Assembly (NCBI GenBank): GCA_963575645.1
Contig: OY754470.1
Span: 47,399,201 to 47,463,200, forward strand
Direction: 5' to 3'
DNA from: Xanthostigma xanthostigma
Lineage: Eukaryota > Arthropoda > Insecta > Raphidioptera > Raphidiidae
Length of the DNA: 64,000 nt
Within the stretch, counting starts at the first letter, position 1, and each line of letters starts with the position of its first letter. Shown one piece after another: positions 10,896 to 22,988 of the stretch. The notes beneath the pieces were generated by a model. The model was not told where the DNA came from. It saw only the letters and a program-made list of their open reading frames with translations, and did no database searches. Made by a program: the position numbers and the translations under genes.

Positions 10896-11060
10896 CCTTT
10901 TATTTCCCGTTAGAAACTATCATTTATGACTTAAATCCCAATTTCGATGTGATATTGACACTCGGAAATATTGCCCTATACTTGAACAAAATTATGCGTA
11001 CGCTACACGTTCAATGAAAGGCAGTTATCAAAATGCTGTTTCTTCAAGAAACAAATTTTA

Positions 11061-11085
11061 TTCACTTTATCGAGGTCCTACTGTA
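11061..11085 (-). mobile_element. Second pogo-like terminal sequence
   Basis: The minus strand reads TACAGTAGGACCTCGATAAA, resembling the previous element's end. It may be an isolated end or the far end of a longer degraded element beginning near 10729. Confidence 0.35.
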
Positions 11086-11400
11086 CTGTAAAATATTCAT
11101 TTTGGATATAATGCGTTTATGGACATAATTTCGATCTAGTTCAATCATGAAAGAATATCATAATATCTACTAATAAAACATTAAGGTGAAATGAATGTCA
11201 CAAAAATCAAAATATGCATTAAAATACCTAATTATTCAATACAGTGATTATAATTAATAAAATAGTGACGCTACATGGCCGCTTCAAAGTGAAATTGATA
11301 AAAATATATTTTTAATGTGTAGACATAAAACATCAAAAAGTGTTATTTTTTTCCTTGATACAGTGTTTTGTTTTACATTTTGTGCTTTTCTGTATGCGTG

Positions 11401-11445
11401 TATAAAAATTACCCTCTTGAAATTCCGACGTAGTTTTCAAGTTAG
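11401..11445 (+). promoter_or_regulatory. Weak core-promoter candidate
   Basis: TATAAAAA at 11401-11408 is followed about 30 bp on by TTTCAAGTTAGT, which loosely resembles an insect initiator. Such motifs occur by chance in AT-rich DNA. The only support is the splice-site pair downstream at 11965/12010. Confidence 0.15.
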
Positions 11446-11965
11446 TATTTTTAGAGTGCAATTAAGGAACTGTTAAACAAATTTGGAATTGAATTTAAAA
11501 AGTAAATAAAAATATCGTGTTGCAAATATTGTTAAAACAGTTGAATAGTAGTACTCAAATATTTTGTTTTATAATATCTGTATATTTGCATAATACATAC
11601 AGAATGACTCAATAGATTCAGAAGTTATTGAACAGTATACAATGCAAATAACTCGCATTTTTAATATTTTTTAAACGCCTTTTTGTTAATAATTTTTTTT
11701 TAAGTGGTGTAAGGTTATGTTTAATTTTGTACGGACGATTACGTTTTAAATGATTAAATTATTAAAGTGTATATAAAAATCAAATTAAGTACATATAAAA
11801 AGAAAGTGTTTTAAATACAGTGTTTAAAATAGTGCGGGTGTTCATCAAACGCTTCCGAAGTACATTTTAATGCTGTGATAATGTTAGTGAACTTATGTGG
11901 ACTGATTCTTCATTTTGCGTCAACCCAGTACAGCTCAGCGCCTCTACGCGTCTGTTTTTCTACAG

Positions 11966-12009
11966 AATGATTCCAAAGTCAGCGTGGAGAAGACATTAAT
12001 GCAGAATAG
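11966..12009 (+). other. Possible 44-nt exon with good splice sites
   Basis: A pyrimidine-rich acceptor (TCTGTTTTTCTACAG, ending 11965) precedes 44 nt that are open in one frame (NDSKVSVEKTLMQN), followed by a strong donor AATAG|GTAAGCG (GT at 12010-12011). Alternatively, a longer first exon could start upstream; a 29-codon frame begins with ATG at 11881. The surrounding 11.1-12.1 kb is the stretch with least visible repeat content. No homology recognised, so this is a candidate only. Confidence 0.2.
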
Positions 12010-12142
12010 GTAAGCGAACATACTATTTTTTAATTATACATTTATGATAAGTGGTGACCGATGCATATTCTCGAGTTTGATTTTAATTATAATTCATTAT
12101 TGAATTGAGTCATTTAACAGCCTTTTATTTTATTATAAGAAA

Positions 12143-12622
12143 CTAGCTGTTACCCGCGACTTAGCATGCGATTGAGATGAAACACCGATGCATTCCCATT
12201 ATTTGGCTTAGTTAATCCTTTCTCAACTTAGACCTTCGTAATAAATTTCAAAATTGATGACATTCAAGTGTTCAACGTCCTGACAAACCTTGAAAATGAC
12301 ACCCATGTTGATTTTTAGACTATTTACATCTTTTCACTCTCTGAAGGTGTTGTTTTTGAAAACGCACCAAACACGTGCTTATTTATTTGATGCCGGGAGT
12401 AATCTTGTGCATTTTAGAATTGATACATCTATCTTGTATGATTTCTCCATGCACATTTTGAACACCCGTTACACCCTTTTAGGGATTGAATTTTCAAAAA
12501 TCCGTTCTTAGCGGATGCCTACGTCATAATAACTATCTGTGTGCCAAATTTTAGCCCAATCCGTTCAGTGGTTTGAGCTGTGCGTCAGTCAGTCAGTCAC
12601 AGTTTCCTTTTATAGGGTTAGA
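12143..12622 (-). mobile_element. Non-autonomous Helitron, family H4
   Basis: On the minus strand it begins TCTAACCCTATAAAAGGAAA (TC = complement of 12621-12622) and ends GTCGCGGGTAACAGCTAG (CTAG at 12143-12146), with host A and T at the borders. It contains tandem GACT units just inside the 5' end. Other ends with GTTACCCGCG (about 50625 and 51087) belong to this family. No coding. Confidence 0.65.
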
Positions 12623-13250
12623 TTAATTAATACAAAAAAATATATAAAAATCTATATTAACTGACCATTCGATTTTATTGCCAAAATATTTGTTTTTAAT
12701 TTTTATCACATCAAAAATAAATTTGCCATTGAACAATGCACAGTGGCGTAAGGTTATGGCGAGCTATTATCATATTGATCAGATTTTACAAAAAATATGT
12801 ACATTGGCACAATAAACTTGAGTTATTTTTTTTTAATTCCATATATCTATGTTGAGGTCAAATAATAACTAATATTTATATTTATTTGTAATACAGATAT
12901 AATTGTGTCCAATAGTAAAATTCTATACATGACATAATATTATGCTTTTAAAACGATGATATGTAACATTTATTATGATGAAACATTAGTCCACTGATAA
13001 CGTTTCAAGTTTCTAGGCATCCGGCCATCTCTTCCGGTACTTTTTTTACAATTATTGTAACTGGCGGTCCAGTCTTTAACCGTAATTCACTCCCCATTTA
13101 CATCTCTATTTTTACAGTGTATGAACGTACACAATGAATCATTTTTTACAGTGTATGGACGTATGTCTTATTTAAGGAAGTTCATTCTTGAAAAGGATTT
13201 TCTTAGGAATTTATTAAAATTGAAGTAAAAGTGCCTTAAATTTATTGTAA
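12623..13250. other. Intergenic DNA, no feature seen
   Basis: AT-rich. A short ACAGTGTATG-(A/G)-ACGTA motif is duplicated at about 13117 and 13149. Confidence 0.5.
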
Positions 13251-13712
13251 AAAATAAGTCCAAGAACTAAAACCCGACTTCTGAAAAGTATGAAACAAGA
13301 AAATATTCTCATCTGCTCACAAATCCTAACAAAACATTACATTTTATCAGTAGTAAGCGATCATAAGCTCTAGAGCAAAGTGCATCACGCTATACATCTA
13401 GAGCGGCCTCATATATATGAGATGGCCTACGACCACGGCTATCCTCAAATCAGAATATTTTCTTGTTTTATACTTTTCAGTAGTCGGGTTTTAGTTTTTG
13501 AACTTATTTTTTAATTGTTTTCAATTTGCTTCCCTCTGGGACCAAAATTCAAATATAAATGTAACCTATGTTACCCAAGCTCTAATAACGAATCAATTGA
13601 CACCTTATTTATCAAAATCGGATGAATAGTTTGGAACATCCGTAAATACAAACATACATAGATTGCTAAAATCATAACCTTTCCTTTTGGCTTCACCACA
13701 GTCAGCTAAAAA
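13251..13712. repeat. Dispersed repeat family D, copy 1
   Basis: Arms of about 60 bp (13251-13318 and 13449-13511) are inverted repeats around ACTAAAACCCGACT and AAGAAAATATTCT. A further 200 bp to the right (to 13712) is also conserved with 29842-30078, with GACACCTTATTTATCAAAATC and TCCGTAAATACAAACATACA. The unit is therefore a foldback plus a conserved flank. Noncoding. Confidence 0.7.
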
Positions 13713-14114
13713 ATAATTCGCCAATGATTTCGAAATTTCCAATCACAACTGATATGTAAGCATTTTAATAAACTACTTCTAGTGCGGTCCTTATAAACAC
13801 GCATCATTTTAGCTTTAGTTATCATTTTTAGTACAAATGCGTGAGTAATTGTCAATTCCATTCAATTAGTCACATATTTTCCATAGCAAAATTAGTTTCA
13901 TGCCGATGAAGTTGGTCAAACACATGCTTATTTATCATCATTTATCAATATAATTTTAAAATAAAGAAGAAAAAATTATTTTTACTGCTGGGTGTACAAT
14001 CAAGAGCAAAACTTTTCTCAAATAGCTCTTTTACATCCATTAAGTATAGCTTAGAAATAGCGTTCTTTAGATTAGCTTATGTTTCAGCTCCAATTTTCCT
14101 TAGCGCTTAAAAAA

Positions 14115-14653
14115 TAGGACCTGAACCTTTCTGTGGCTATTCTAAGAGCCATGTCAAGTTAGAGGTTCGCAAATGGGAGGACGAAAAGAAGGCCTCTCGT
14201 TGGAAGTCTACTCTAGGACTGAGACAATCAAAGAGATTTATTTCGCACAATACCAAAAAGACTAAAGAACTCCTTATGATCAGCAAAGTAGAACTGAGAA
14301 TAATGACAGAACTCCTTACAGGCCACTGCCCTCTGAGATACCATCTCTCAAAAATGGGTAAAGCCCAAGATGATAACTATCGCTTCTGTAAAGAAGCAAA
14401 AGAAACTGCTGAACACATTCTATGTGAATGTGAAGCAGTTCTCTCCAAAAGGCTGCTATATCTTAACAGGCCTTTTCCAAAGCCTGAGGACATATTAGAA
14501 AGCAACCCCCAGTAAGGTAATAAGGTTCATAAAAAGCATTCTACCAGACTGGGAATAATACTATTAGGGAATGCACAAAAGATCTTTTAGGTCGCAGTGT
14601 TTGTGAGATATCAAGTGTCTTATTACCCCAAATAAATCTAATCTAATCTAATC
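14115..14653 (+). mobile_element. 5'-truncated LINE insertion with target duplication
   Basis: The insertion is bounded by 13-bp direct repeats TAGCGCTTAAAAA (14101-14113 and 14654-14666), the duplication expected from target-primed reverse transcription. The 3' end is a (TAATC)n-type tail (about 14636-14653), as in several RNase-H-bearing LINE clades. Only the last 400 bp of coding sequence and the 3' UTR are present. The clean duplication implies a fairly recent insertion. Confidence 0.85.
14118..14515 (+). pseudogene. LINE ORF2 C-terminal fragment
   Basis: Continuous open frame from 14118 to the TAA at 14513-14515, although the first ATG is only at 14276. It encodes GPEPFCG near its start, then SRWKSTLGLRQSKRFIS, LLTGHCPLRYHLSKMG, and a zinc-knuckle-like CX8HX4C pattern in RFCKEAKETAEHILCEC. 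This is the C-terminal tail of a non-LTR retrotransposon polyprotein after the RNase H domain (R1/I/Jockey-like group). Polymerase and endonuclease are missing through 5' truncation. No internal stops, consistent with a young insertion. Confidence 0.8.
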
Positions 14654-14666
14654 TAGCGCTTAAAAA

Positions 14667-14800
14667 TATGTAAACGCATGTTACTTGCGAAGAAATAATC
14701 TTTTAAACCACGATATTATTTAATGTTTCAAATCGGTTCTGTAGTTACTCGCGACCAACAAACAAACCCGTTCAAACTTATAATGTTAGTATAGTGTAGA
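14667..14800 (-). mobile_element. Helitron 5'-end fragment
   Basis: The minus strand begins TCTACACTATACTAACATTA and runs into GAACGGGTTTGTTTGTTGGT, a typical 5' end of the short Helitrons here. The LINE at 14115-14653 appears inserted in this element's body. The 3' CTAG end could not be located. Confidence 0.45.
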
Positions 14801-15551
14801 TTTATTTAGTATTGATAAAATTTATTAGCCTTAAACGTTTTGCTTTAAAAACTAGCGCCGATCCTCTGTATTGAAATAGTAATCATGATGGGGCCGGAAT
14901 AGTTGAGCCTGTGGTAGTGTTACATGAAAATATAGGCAACCTTTATTCATACAAATATTGTCTGTACCCGTATTGTTATTTGCATTGTAAATTATGGACC
15001 AGTTAACAAGACCACTGTGAGTTGTGACTCAGTTATGTGGAGGAAAAATTTGAAGCAAACATATGCGTTTCTTTTTAAACAATGGAAAGTTTTGTATGAC
15101 TAATTTACAATATTAAGTACCATACATAAAACGTTTTTAATGGTAACATTAAAGTACATTCGTCTCAGCGTCGTTGTTATGATCTTAGTTGACGAGCGTC
15201 GTTATTCTCCTCACATAATATTGAAGTATTACAAAAACATTTGCTTATACAAAAGTACAAAATGAGTTTCTAATAAAAAAAAATACTCGGCTCGCAGTGC
15301 GAAACCCTGCCGACAATATAGTGTAGTTGCTTACACTGGCAGTGTGACTTTATTAATGTGAACTTAACCCTTTTGTTTTTGGACAAAATAAACATTTTAA
15401 CTCCTTAATACATCCCTTAAAATAATATTTTTTTTCTTAATTTAAATATTACTATCAATTTATCAAGTTAAATTCTCCGTTTACTAAGTAAATGCATATC
15501 TACAAAATAACGTTTTTATAAGTTTTTTTAATGGAAAGGTTATGCGTTTCA
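14801..15551. other. Intergenic DNA, no feature seen
   Basis: No gene, RNA or element border recognised. Confidence 0.5.
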
Positions 15552-15983
15552 CAATAATAATAATAATAATAATAATAATGCGTTTCTCGACTTCTTGTCA
15601 TAACAGACGCTATTCGCACCATTACTATTTTTTTTCTACCACACTTCCCGTTATTTCCTACAGTTTTTAAACTTCAACTTAATTAGTAGCAATGGGCGAA
15701 TTAAGGAATTTTTAGGAAATTACGATAAGGTAGGCAAATGTTGAGCATAGGAGTTTGACAGGTAATCGGCCATGGCCTTGAATATGTAACCATCTCGATA
15801 TTTATCTGGAGTTGTTGAGGAAAACCATGGAAAACCTCAACAAGATGGCCGGTACATGAATTACCGTTTCTCGGCGAGAGGCAGTGGGAAAAAGACCCAG
15901 TCACATCTGCCCCCGCCGGGATTCGAACCCGGTACCTCCCGAATGCCAGTCTAGTACTCTCACCGCTACACCACCCCGCTCGA
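15552..15983 (-). mobile_element. tRNA-derived SINE, family A, copy 2
   Basis: Minus-strand copy of the 3527-3970 SINE. The (AAT)n block at 15552-15580 is its tail. The tRNA-like head at about 15910-15983 has B box GGTTCGAATCC and A box TAGCGGTGAGAG. The copies are similar over the full body but differ by small indels. Confidence 0.85.
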
Positions 15984-17534
15984 TAATAAGTGTTTTCCCT
16001 TGCTTTTTAGCATTATACAATATTTTCGATTTAGGTCGAAGTTTAGGCGAAAGTCGATGTTCGGCCCCAGCTCCGGCTAAAATATTTAGTCTTCCTCGTC
16101 ATACAGTTTTCTAGATCGAGTTCCGACTGCTGGAGACCATGTGTGGACGATGTGTTTACATAATAATCGATCGGAGTCCATCTATTAATTATTTTTCAAC
16201 ATTCTGTGCTCGCACCTTCGTAACCTATACTATTTTATTTAAATCGTACATTTTTCTAGTCACTTGTTTGTTTTCATAAAATAGAAAATATGTTCATAAA
16301 AACATTAATATTGTTAATTTTATACATTAATCAATATTATCTGTTGCATTTTGCATTAATTTGCAACGTGAAGGAACCCACTTTTTGTTAAGCATTAATG
16401 ATTAACACGTGACTTTTTTTAACCCTTCTATTAATGAATGCATCAAAATATAGACCTTGAAAAAATTCTAGCTAAAAGAATCATTCCGACTATTGTTTGA
16501 CATAATATATTACCTCTAAGAAATAAAATAAATTTACTGTCAATGCAATCAATGACACGGGTAACGGCTAATAATACAGATTTATCTATATTAATAATTT
16601 TGTCGAGGGATACAAATAATTTCGAATCGACAACATATAACCACAAAATTCGAATAGATATTCAAGTTATTACATAATAATAATAACAATGAATGTCAAT
16701 TGTTTCATATACCTTGCCCGTCTTTATCAATAAAACAGTTGAGTGTCTTAATACTAATATTAATATGAATGAAAATTTACTTTTACACCAAAAGTTATTA
16801 ACCATAAAAAATATTAATTTCGAATCGACGACATAGACCCTCAAAAATATCCAATATCTTTACTCATACTCTTGCAAATTAAAGATTTTATCCGCGCAGA
16901 ACTTCATCCGAGCGAAGCCAGGTTCCCAGATAAAATATTGTTGATTTTCGTTAGCAGCCTAATGAATAAAATTATTGATCCAACAGTAATCCTATATTTT
17001 ATTGACGATTTACCTTTTTTGCATTTATAAAATAATTATAAATTCAATGACATTGAATCTATTTTCCTGTTATTTATAGTTGAAAATATATCCGAGTTAA
17101 TTATGTGAAATTTTATATTTTGTTGACATTGAATTAATATACAATTTATTATAGTTTTTGAACTTTAAGACTGTTCATTTGGAATATTTTTAATTAACTA
17201 TAAGAGAGTCACGTTTACAATGTAAAAAAATTCTGATTTACATAAAACTACTTTGTTTTATGAAGCTGTCTCATTAATGGATTCATATATCCACTACAAC
17301 GTGTAAATACTTCTATATAAGTATTTTTACGAGTAATTTTGTAACGTGACATTGAAACTCAAATAATTCAGTCATTGTACCACTGATGTTAGATTTCTGG
17401 TACGACTTTCAGCCTTAAATCTAGATTTAAATGGTGTTGTCCATTTGGTTGAAAATAAATAACATTCTTAAATCTGATCAGAGACCAGAGTCTTGTCGCT
17501 TTACACAATAGTTTCCTCCTTCAATAGGTACACC
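15984..17534. other. Intergenic DNA with a diverged direct repeat
   Basis: A block of about 45 bp containing TTTCGAATCGAC.ACATA occurs at about 16619 and again at 16816. No gene recognised; the rest is AT-rich. Confidence 0.45.
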
Positions 17535-17668
17535 CATTGGCGAAGCAAGAGGAGGGGGAGGTGTGTCCATCCTGAAGATTCATTCTAAATATTGGTGGAA
17601 AATTTGTTGTAAGTAGTTTCGGAGTTAACGTCCTACATCCAAACTTACAAACTTTGCCTTTTTATATC
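17535..17668 (-). mobile_element. Helitron 5' fragment, family H5
   Basis: The minus strand matches 23460-23570: AAAGTTTGTAAGTTTGGATG, then GTCCATCCTGAA-type sequence (as its complement). Only the 5' part is present and no CTAG end was found. Confidence 0.5.
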
Positions 17669-18645
17669 CTATCAGCACCGTTTGGGATGTTACCCTATAA
17701 CTTTTCCAGAATAATTGAGCAGTACGTCAGTAGTTCATTTTCATTTTATAAATAATGATTATTCCTAATTTGCTTTTTAAACATTTAAAATACGGATATT
17801 CTTCGCCTAAAAGAAACCGAGAGATTAAGTGCAACTAATCTCTATGGTTCACAGTTCATGCTGTTATCTAATTAAACTATTATTGATCATCCTTGAACTA
17901 AGGCAAAAGATAAACCAGATGTTTAATGTTTTGATAGATTTAGCAATAGACAATTCGACACGTGTTTTTTTTTCTTAATCTATATTTGATATCATACATA
18001 AAACTATAAGTAAAAACACTCGTTGCTCATACACGTCTTTTCTCTTTGGATTACAATTTTTTTTTTGCTTCGGATTCTTCTTTTCTAAAAAAAACAAACA
18101 TATAAAGAGGCTATAGGTAAAACTTACAGGAAAATTATAGGGAAAGCCCGATTCTGATTAGTTTTGAGATATGGCGCAAAATAAATAATTTTGACACGGG
18201 AACAGTTTCTTACTATTCTTTTAAAATAAATCAAAGAGGACGATAAACAGAATGGAGAATGATGTACGGAATCCTTGACGCATGAAACGCGTTGATGGTT
18301 GACCGGTTTTTTTAATGTAAAATGCATTGTAAATCTTAAGAAAAATTATACATCGTTTTTTACGACAAATTATCATAGAAATTGAAAGATATTTTGTAAT
18401 TTTTAAACATGAAATATTTATTATAATATTTTATTAATAAAAAAACGTTCTTCTTGTCGTTTTTAAGGTCGTGCTAAAATGGTTAAGTGCAGAAGTGTCT
18501 ATAAAACCCGGAAAAATCCTTGAAATGGAATACATGCCGTGAAAATACTTTAGTTTATTTTTTTTTGTTTAAATTCGTTAATTTTTATGTTAAAAGCCTC
18601 TATGCAAATCCGCGATTCCGAACCCTAGTTGTGTTAAAGCGGGCG
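17669..18645. other. Intergenic DNA, no feature seen
   Basis: AT-rich with homopolymer runs; nothing recognised. Confidence 0.5.
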
Positions 18646-19277
18646 GTTGTTTTTTTGAAAACTTTGGACGTTTTTCTTTAAAAAACAACGGATTGAATAA
18701 AAAAAAAGTTCGACCGAAATTTATTGGGTTTCAAGAAGGAAATCGTTTGAACACAATAGCCACCCCCACCACCTCACCCCTTAGCATAAGGAGAGGGTGA
18801 CTTTTGTTTTTTAAATGAGAATCCCCATTTTTTATTATCAAATTTTTTTGTGTCTGAATTTTTTTTAAATTTATATTTTGTTTTTTTTTTTTGCAAATTG
18901 CTAATAATAACTGATAACACATTGAAGAATCAGCAGATTCTCGAAAAAACTCTCCATAGTAACGAATTCGGCTCGTATTTTTTTACCAAAACGCTCATTA
19001 AAAAAATCAATATATTAGCGATTTAAAAAAAAAAATAAAAATTAAATTTAAAAAAATTCAGATAACAGATAGTCATTCTTACAATAATAAAAAAAAATCG
19101 AAGTTAAAAAATGGAGGTTCCCATTTAAAAAACAAAAGTCATTCCCTTCCCCCGCTAAGGGGTGAGGTGGGGGTGGTTATTGTGTCCAAACAATTTCCCA
19201 ACACCTTTCGTTCGAACTTTTTTTTTATTCAACTTGTTTTTTAAACAAAAACGTCCAAAGTTTTTGAAAAAAAACAC
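18646..19277. mobile_element. Large foldback element (about 260-bp arms)
   Basis: Arms 18646-18907 and 19014-19277 are inverted repeats over nearly their whole length. Markers are ACTTTGGACGTTTTT, CCACCACCTCACCCCTTAGC and CTTTTGTTTTTTAAATG with their complements at 19245, 19155 and 19120. The loop is about 100 bp. No transposase or clear target duplication. The arms have diverged by point changes and indels, so this is not recent. Confidence 0.75.
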
Positions 19278-19658
19278 CAGGTATATATTAACACCTTAAA
19301 GACCCCGGTGTTTATTAGGCCATCGCGAGTATAAAATATTCCTGTATTTCTACCTTTTTTTGTAATCCTTTTTTTGGTAATTTAAATTAAATAATTAAAC
19401 TATTTTTTTTTATGTTTTTATGGCCAGATAGCCAACCAACAGCTTTAATATATTCAAGAAACGTTGTTTGAACTTGTGCAGTTTTATTGCTAGTTATTTT
19501 TATGTCGTAAAAGTCAAAAATAAAACTATGATCCATAAGACATGTACAGGCTGTCTAGAAAAATAATGTAAGGTGTCACAGTTTCAAAATTGATGTCTAA
19601 AATGAGGAACAATAAAGAATTCATACCGGCACAATCGGTTTCAGTAATAATTAAATAA

Positions 19659-19977
19659 TCTATAATATATAAACCTGAAGAGTTTGTTTGTTTGTTTGGT
19701 TGAACGCGCTAATCTCAGGAACTGCTGGTTCGAATTGAAAATTTTGTTTTTGTTGGATAGCCCATTTACCGAGGAAGGCTATAAGCTATATAATATCACG
19801 CTACGACTAATTGGAGCGGAACATCAATGAAAAATGTTGCAAAAACTTTGGAACGGTAACTCCGATCATCATGAAATTTGGAGACAGCATTTATCTCGGT
19901 AAACTAAGATGCGTACTCATTTCCCTCCCTCCTCATTCGTTCTTTTGCACCCGGGTGAAACCGGGCGGGACCGCTAG
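19659..19977 (+). mobile_element. Non-autonomous Helitron, family H2, copy 1
   Basis: Starts TCTATAATATATAAAC after host A and ends CTAG (19974-19977) before host T. The terminal hairpin is CCCGGGTGAAACCGGG, followed by CGGGACCG. The GAACGCGCTAATCTCAG block near the 5' end is shared by all H2 copies (20392, 42843, 56180). This copy has no tRNA insert, reading straight from TGTTGCAAAAAC into the 3' part. Confidence 0.9.
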
Positions 19978-20391
19978 TACATAATAAAAGTACCAATTAC
20001 TATCAATATTTAAAAGTAATCGATCTGGAGTTATCGAAGGACCTGGAAGCAAATGTGTAAATGAGTCTTTTCGATATTAGTTACTTTAAGCGAATTTAAA
20101 ATTTGTATTTTTGTAACAGCCTATAGCAACAATATGTGCATGTATATAATACGGAATAACGAGAATATAACCATGTCCAGTCAACTGTACCTTGACAACA
20201 TACTTTTGTTATCACGGTTACTTCCTGTCTAGCAGGTTATCTACGCAGACTCGGTGAATCACATTTTCCGACAGTTATGTCATCTCCTGAACTTGGCGTT
20301 TTGGCCCGGATATTTGAAGTCATCTCGAATTCTCCATTCCACTATACAAATTAACGAGACCGACGCACAGTTTATCATTTATTCATATTGA

Positions 20392-20972
20392 TATATACTA
20401 ATATATAAAGCTGAAGAGTTTGTTTGTTTGGTTGAACGCGCTAATCTCAGGAACTACTGGTTCGAATTGATAGCCCATTTATCGAGGAATGCTATAGGCT
20501 ATATAATCACGCTACGACCAATAGAAGCAGAGCATCAATGGAAAATGTTGCAAAATGTGCCACAAAATTAGCATCTATTCAGGTGAAATGCCTTCACTAA
20601 ATATTCCAATATTAACATCGTACATTCACAAGCCCGGCTAGCTCAGTCGGTAGAGCACGCGACTCTTAATATCAGGGTCGTGGGTTCGAGCCCTAAGTTG
20701 GGCGAATATATTTTTAATTTTTACATTACTTTCTTACATTTAAATTTATTTTAATTTTATTTACGACTAATTAAAATTAAATAAATCTAATTAATAGCTC
20801 ATTTGAAAACTGTTACAACTATAGGTACCTATATAAAAATAATTTTCCTACAGTGTTTTCAAATAAATATTTATTATATTTTATTAATTCCAGTAATTAT
20901 TGATGCGTAATCATGTCCCTCCCTTCCCCATTCGTTCTTTTGCACCCGGGTGAAACCGGGCGGGACCGTTAG
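20392..20972 (+). mobile_element. Helitron family H2 carrying a tRNA-Lys-like cassette, copy 2
   Basis: Same ends and terminal hairpin as copy 1, but the start reads TATATACTAATAT and the terminal CTAG has mutated to TTAG (20969-20972). It contains a roughly 290-bp extra segment with a tRNA-Lys-like sequence, homologous to that in the 56180-56811 element. Family E repeat follows 8 bp beyond its 3' end. Confidence 0.85.
20632..20704 (+). tRNA. tRNA-Lys(CTT)-like pseudogene in a Helitron
   Basis: Linear match to a cytosolic lysine tRNA: GCCCGGCTAGCTCAGTCGGT at the 5' end, a CTCTTAA anticodon loop and GGTTCGAGC T loop. The acceptor stem still pairs, including G-T pairs (GCCCGGC/GTTGGGC). The anticodon stem (CGCGA/TATCA) has three mismatches and the T stem is damaged, so a functional tRNA is unlikely. 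The pol III A and B boxes are largely intact. It is part of the Helitron, not an independent locus. Confidence 0.8.
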
Positions 20973-20980
20973 TTTACTAT

Positions 20981-21357
20981 AATCATTGTCTATCTACTCA
21001 ATGTGCGGTGAGTGAACGCAACAAAGCTTATCAAAAATATGTCTGCGTTTCTTTCTTCGATGTAATTCCCTGATTTCTCCGATGATAGGATTGGTTGATG
21101 TACTTCCATTCAATCTGAATAAAGTATCTCTGTTTCAAAAACTTTGTCTTTTTCTATGACGTTAACATGGGTGTACCCAGCTTTTGGCCCAGGAGGGAGC
21201 AAATTAGAAATTTCTTAAGCCGAGTCCCCCGTGCTTGTGTTTCCCTCCTGGATACGCCAGTGCTTACGGCTTATAAAAAGACAGAAGTATATGTTTGCAC
21301 CCTAATGGTTCGATTGCGATTTTATTACTATGCTCAGTATAGAATAAAAGTATATGA
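20981..21357 (+). repeat. Dispersed repeat family E, copy 2
   Basis: Full-length plus-strand copy (see 2344-2713). The 64-codon frame it contains is disrupted in the other copies, so it is not a conserved protein. Confidence 0.75.
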
Positions 21358-22281
21358 TTGAATTATAATCCCGCCAAGTCAAGCACTACCGTACCATCCT
21401 TTTCTCGAAGCGAATCACTGCACTTTTGACCCTTAAGTTCTTAATCTCTTAGTAATCGAAATAGTAGATTATTCTTTCATAATTATGGTAATTTCCAAGT
21501 CATTATAATTGTTATAGAAATAAAGAGGTTTAATATTGATACGGTCACTATAAATGTTGATAGGCAATTGATTAGGTAACAATTTATATAACAAAGTTGT
21601 TGGACAGGTGCTTCCGTCGACATTAACTAAAATAACTGGCTTGGTTAATAAATTGAATTTACTCAAAATTCTTTAAATTTAAAATTTCTAAAAGTATTGT
21701 TATTTATTAATAACCTCAGCTGTTGAGCGTCTATATATCAATGTAAAAATACCTACAAAACGTGGCATTGAGCATTGTCCACATTAGTAGATATTTAAGT
21801 TGGATTAAATTACCGCCGCAAGCAAAATAATTACTGGACAATTTTTATAGCGTTTTTTGATTTTTAATTTTTTTTTTTTAATCTAGAATACAGAATCCAG
21901 TGTCAAGAAATGATTACCTTACATGACAAACATATTTTAAGAAACTATAAACAGCTAATTATTTTAATTTTCTTTTATGCTCATACAATGGCCAGTTATA
22001 ATTTTGAAACATCAAAAAACTTGATTTTTTAACACGTATCCAATTATATTCCAGTTTTACCTGAAATTCGTGCATTATTATAATCAGTTGAATTGTATAT
22101 GGATGAAAATTGTGAGAAATCATTGTTACCAGTTTAATAATAGGCTACATAATTAAAAATTATAATACAATTATCTCGCTTTTATACTACCTATAATAAT
22201 CAGTTTTAATTTATTTTAATTGCTTTTATACCCACCTATGACCGTTTTTCGTATACAATGTATGAGGAAAAAAATTATCTA
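21358..22281. other. Intergenic DNA, no feature seen
   Basis: AT-rich; no gene or element border recognised. Confidence 0.5.
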
Positions 22282-22700
22282 TCTATACATATATAAAAAT
22301 CTCGTGTCACGATGTTTGTCCGCGCTAATCTCCAAAACCACTGAACCGATTTTAATGAAATTTTGTAAACGTGTCTTGCTTGGTCCCGCTTAGACTATAG
22401 AATAGGTTTTATTAAATATTTTGTACATAATTACGGTGTTTTCTAAAAAAAAACTGTTTTAGTAACATGTAACGACATCTGATAGAATTTGTTTAAAGCT
22501 ATTTATTTCAGAAGCAAACAAAAAAAACGGTTTTAGTACCATGTAGCGTCATCTGATAGAAATCGCTCAAAATTATTAGTTCGGAAATAAAACTGGTAGA
22601 ATTTGCTCAAAGCTATTAGTTCAGACGCCGGGCCGCAAACGAAATACATTTTGCAGTATTATATCTATCGCACCCGGATGAAACCGGGACGTACCGCTAG
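22282..22700 (+). mobile_element. Non-autonomous Helitron, family H3, copy 1
   Basis: Starts TCTATACATATATAAAAATC after host A, ends CTAG (22697-22700) before host T. Terminal hairpin CCCGGATGAAACCGGG. Body motifs CTCGTGTCACGATG and CCACTGAACCGATTTTAATG recur in the 416-bp minus-strand copy at 35076-35491. No coding. Confidence 0.9.
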
Positions 22701-22988
22701 TATTTGATAAAAATTGTACTTAGTAGGTTACGTTTAATCGACTTAATATAAAGGAGGTTATTAATTAGAATCTTAAAACTGTTGATATGAGTATAACTCT
22801 CTACGCTAAAATTAATCTGCTGATGAATGCTCCCTGCCCAATGTCCATCGTTGGCCTTGAAAAATAGTTGATTAAATGAATAATTTTATCTGATTAAAGT
22901 AATTTTTCCTGAAATTCTAGTTATTTTCATCAACTTTATTTTTACTTATATTTATTATTTTATTTACTTTCGGCTTATTTATTGAACT

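Noticed and set aside
15884-16114. 76-codon frame with Arg-Pro-rich start
   Set aside because: Its first part is the reverse complement of the SINE A tRNA head; the remainder is not recognisable.
20632-20704. Functional tRNA-Lys gene
   Set aside because: Three mismatches in the anticodon stem and a damaged T stem, and it is embedded in a Helitron.
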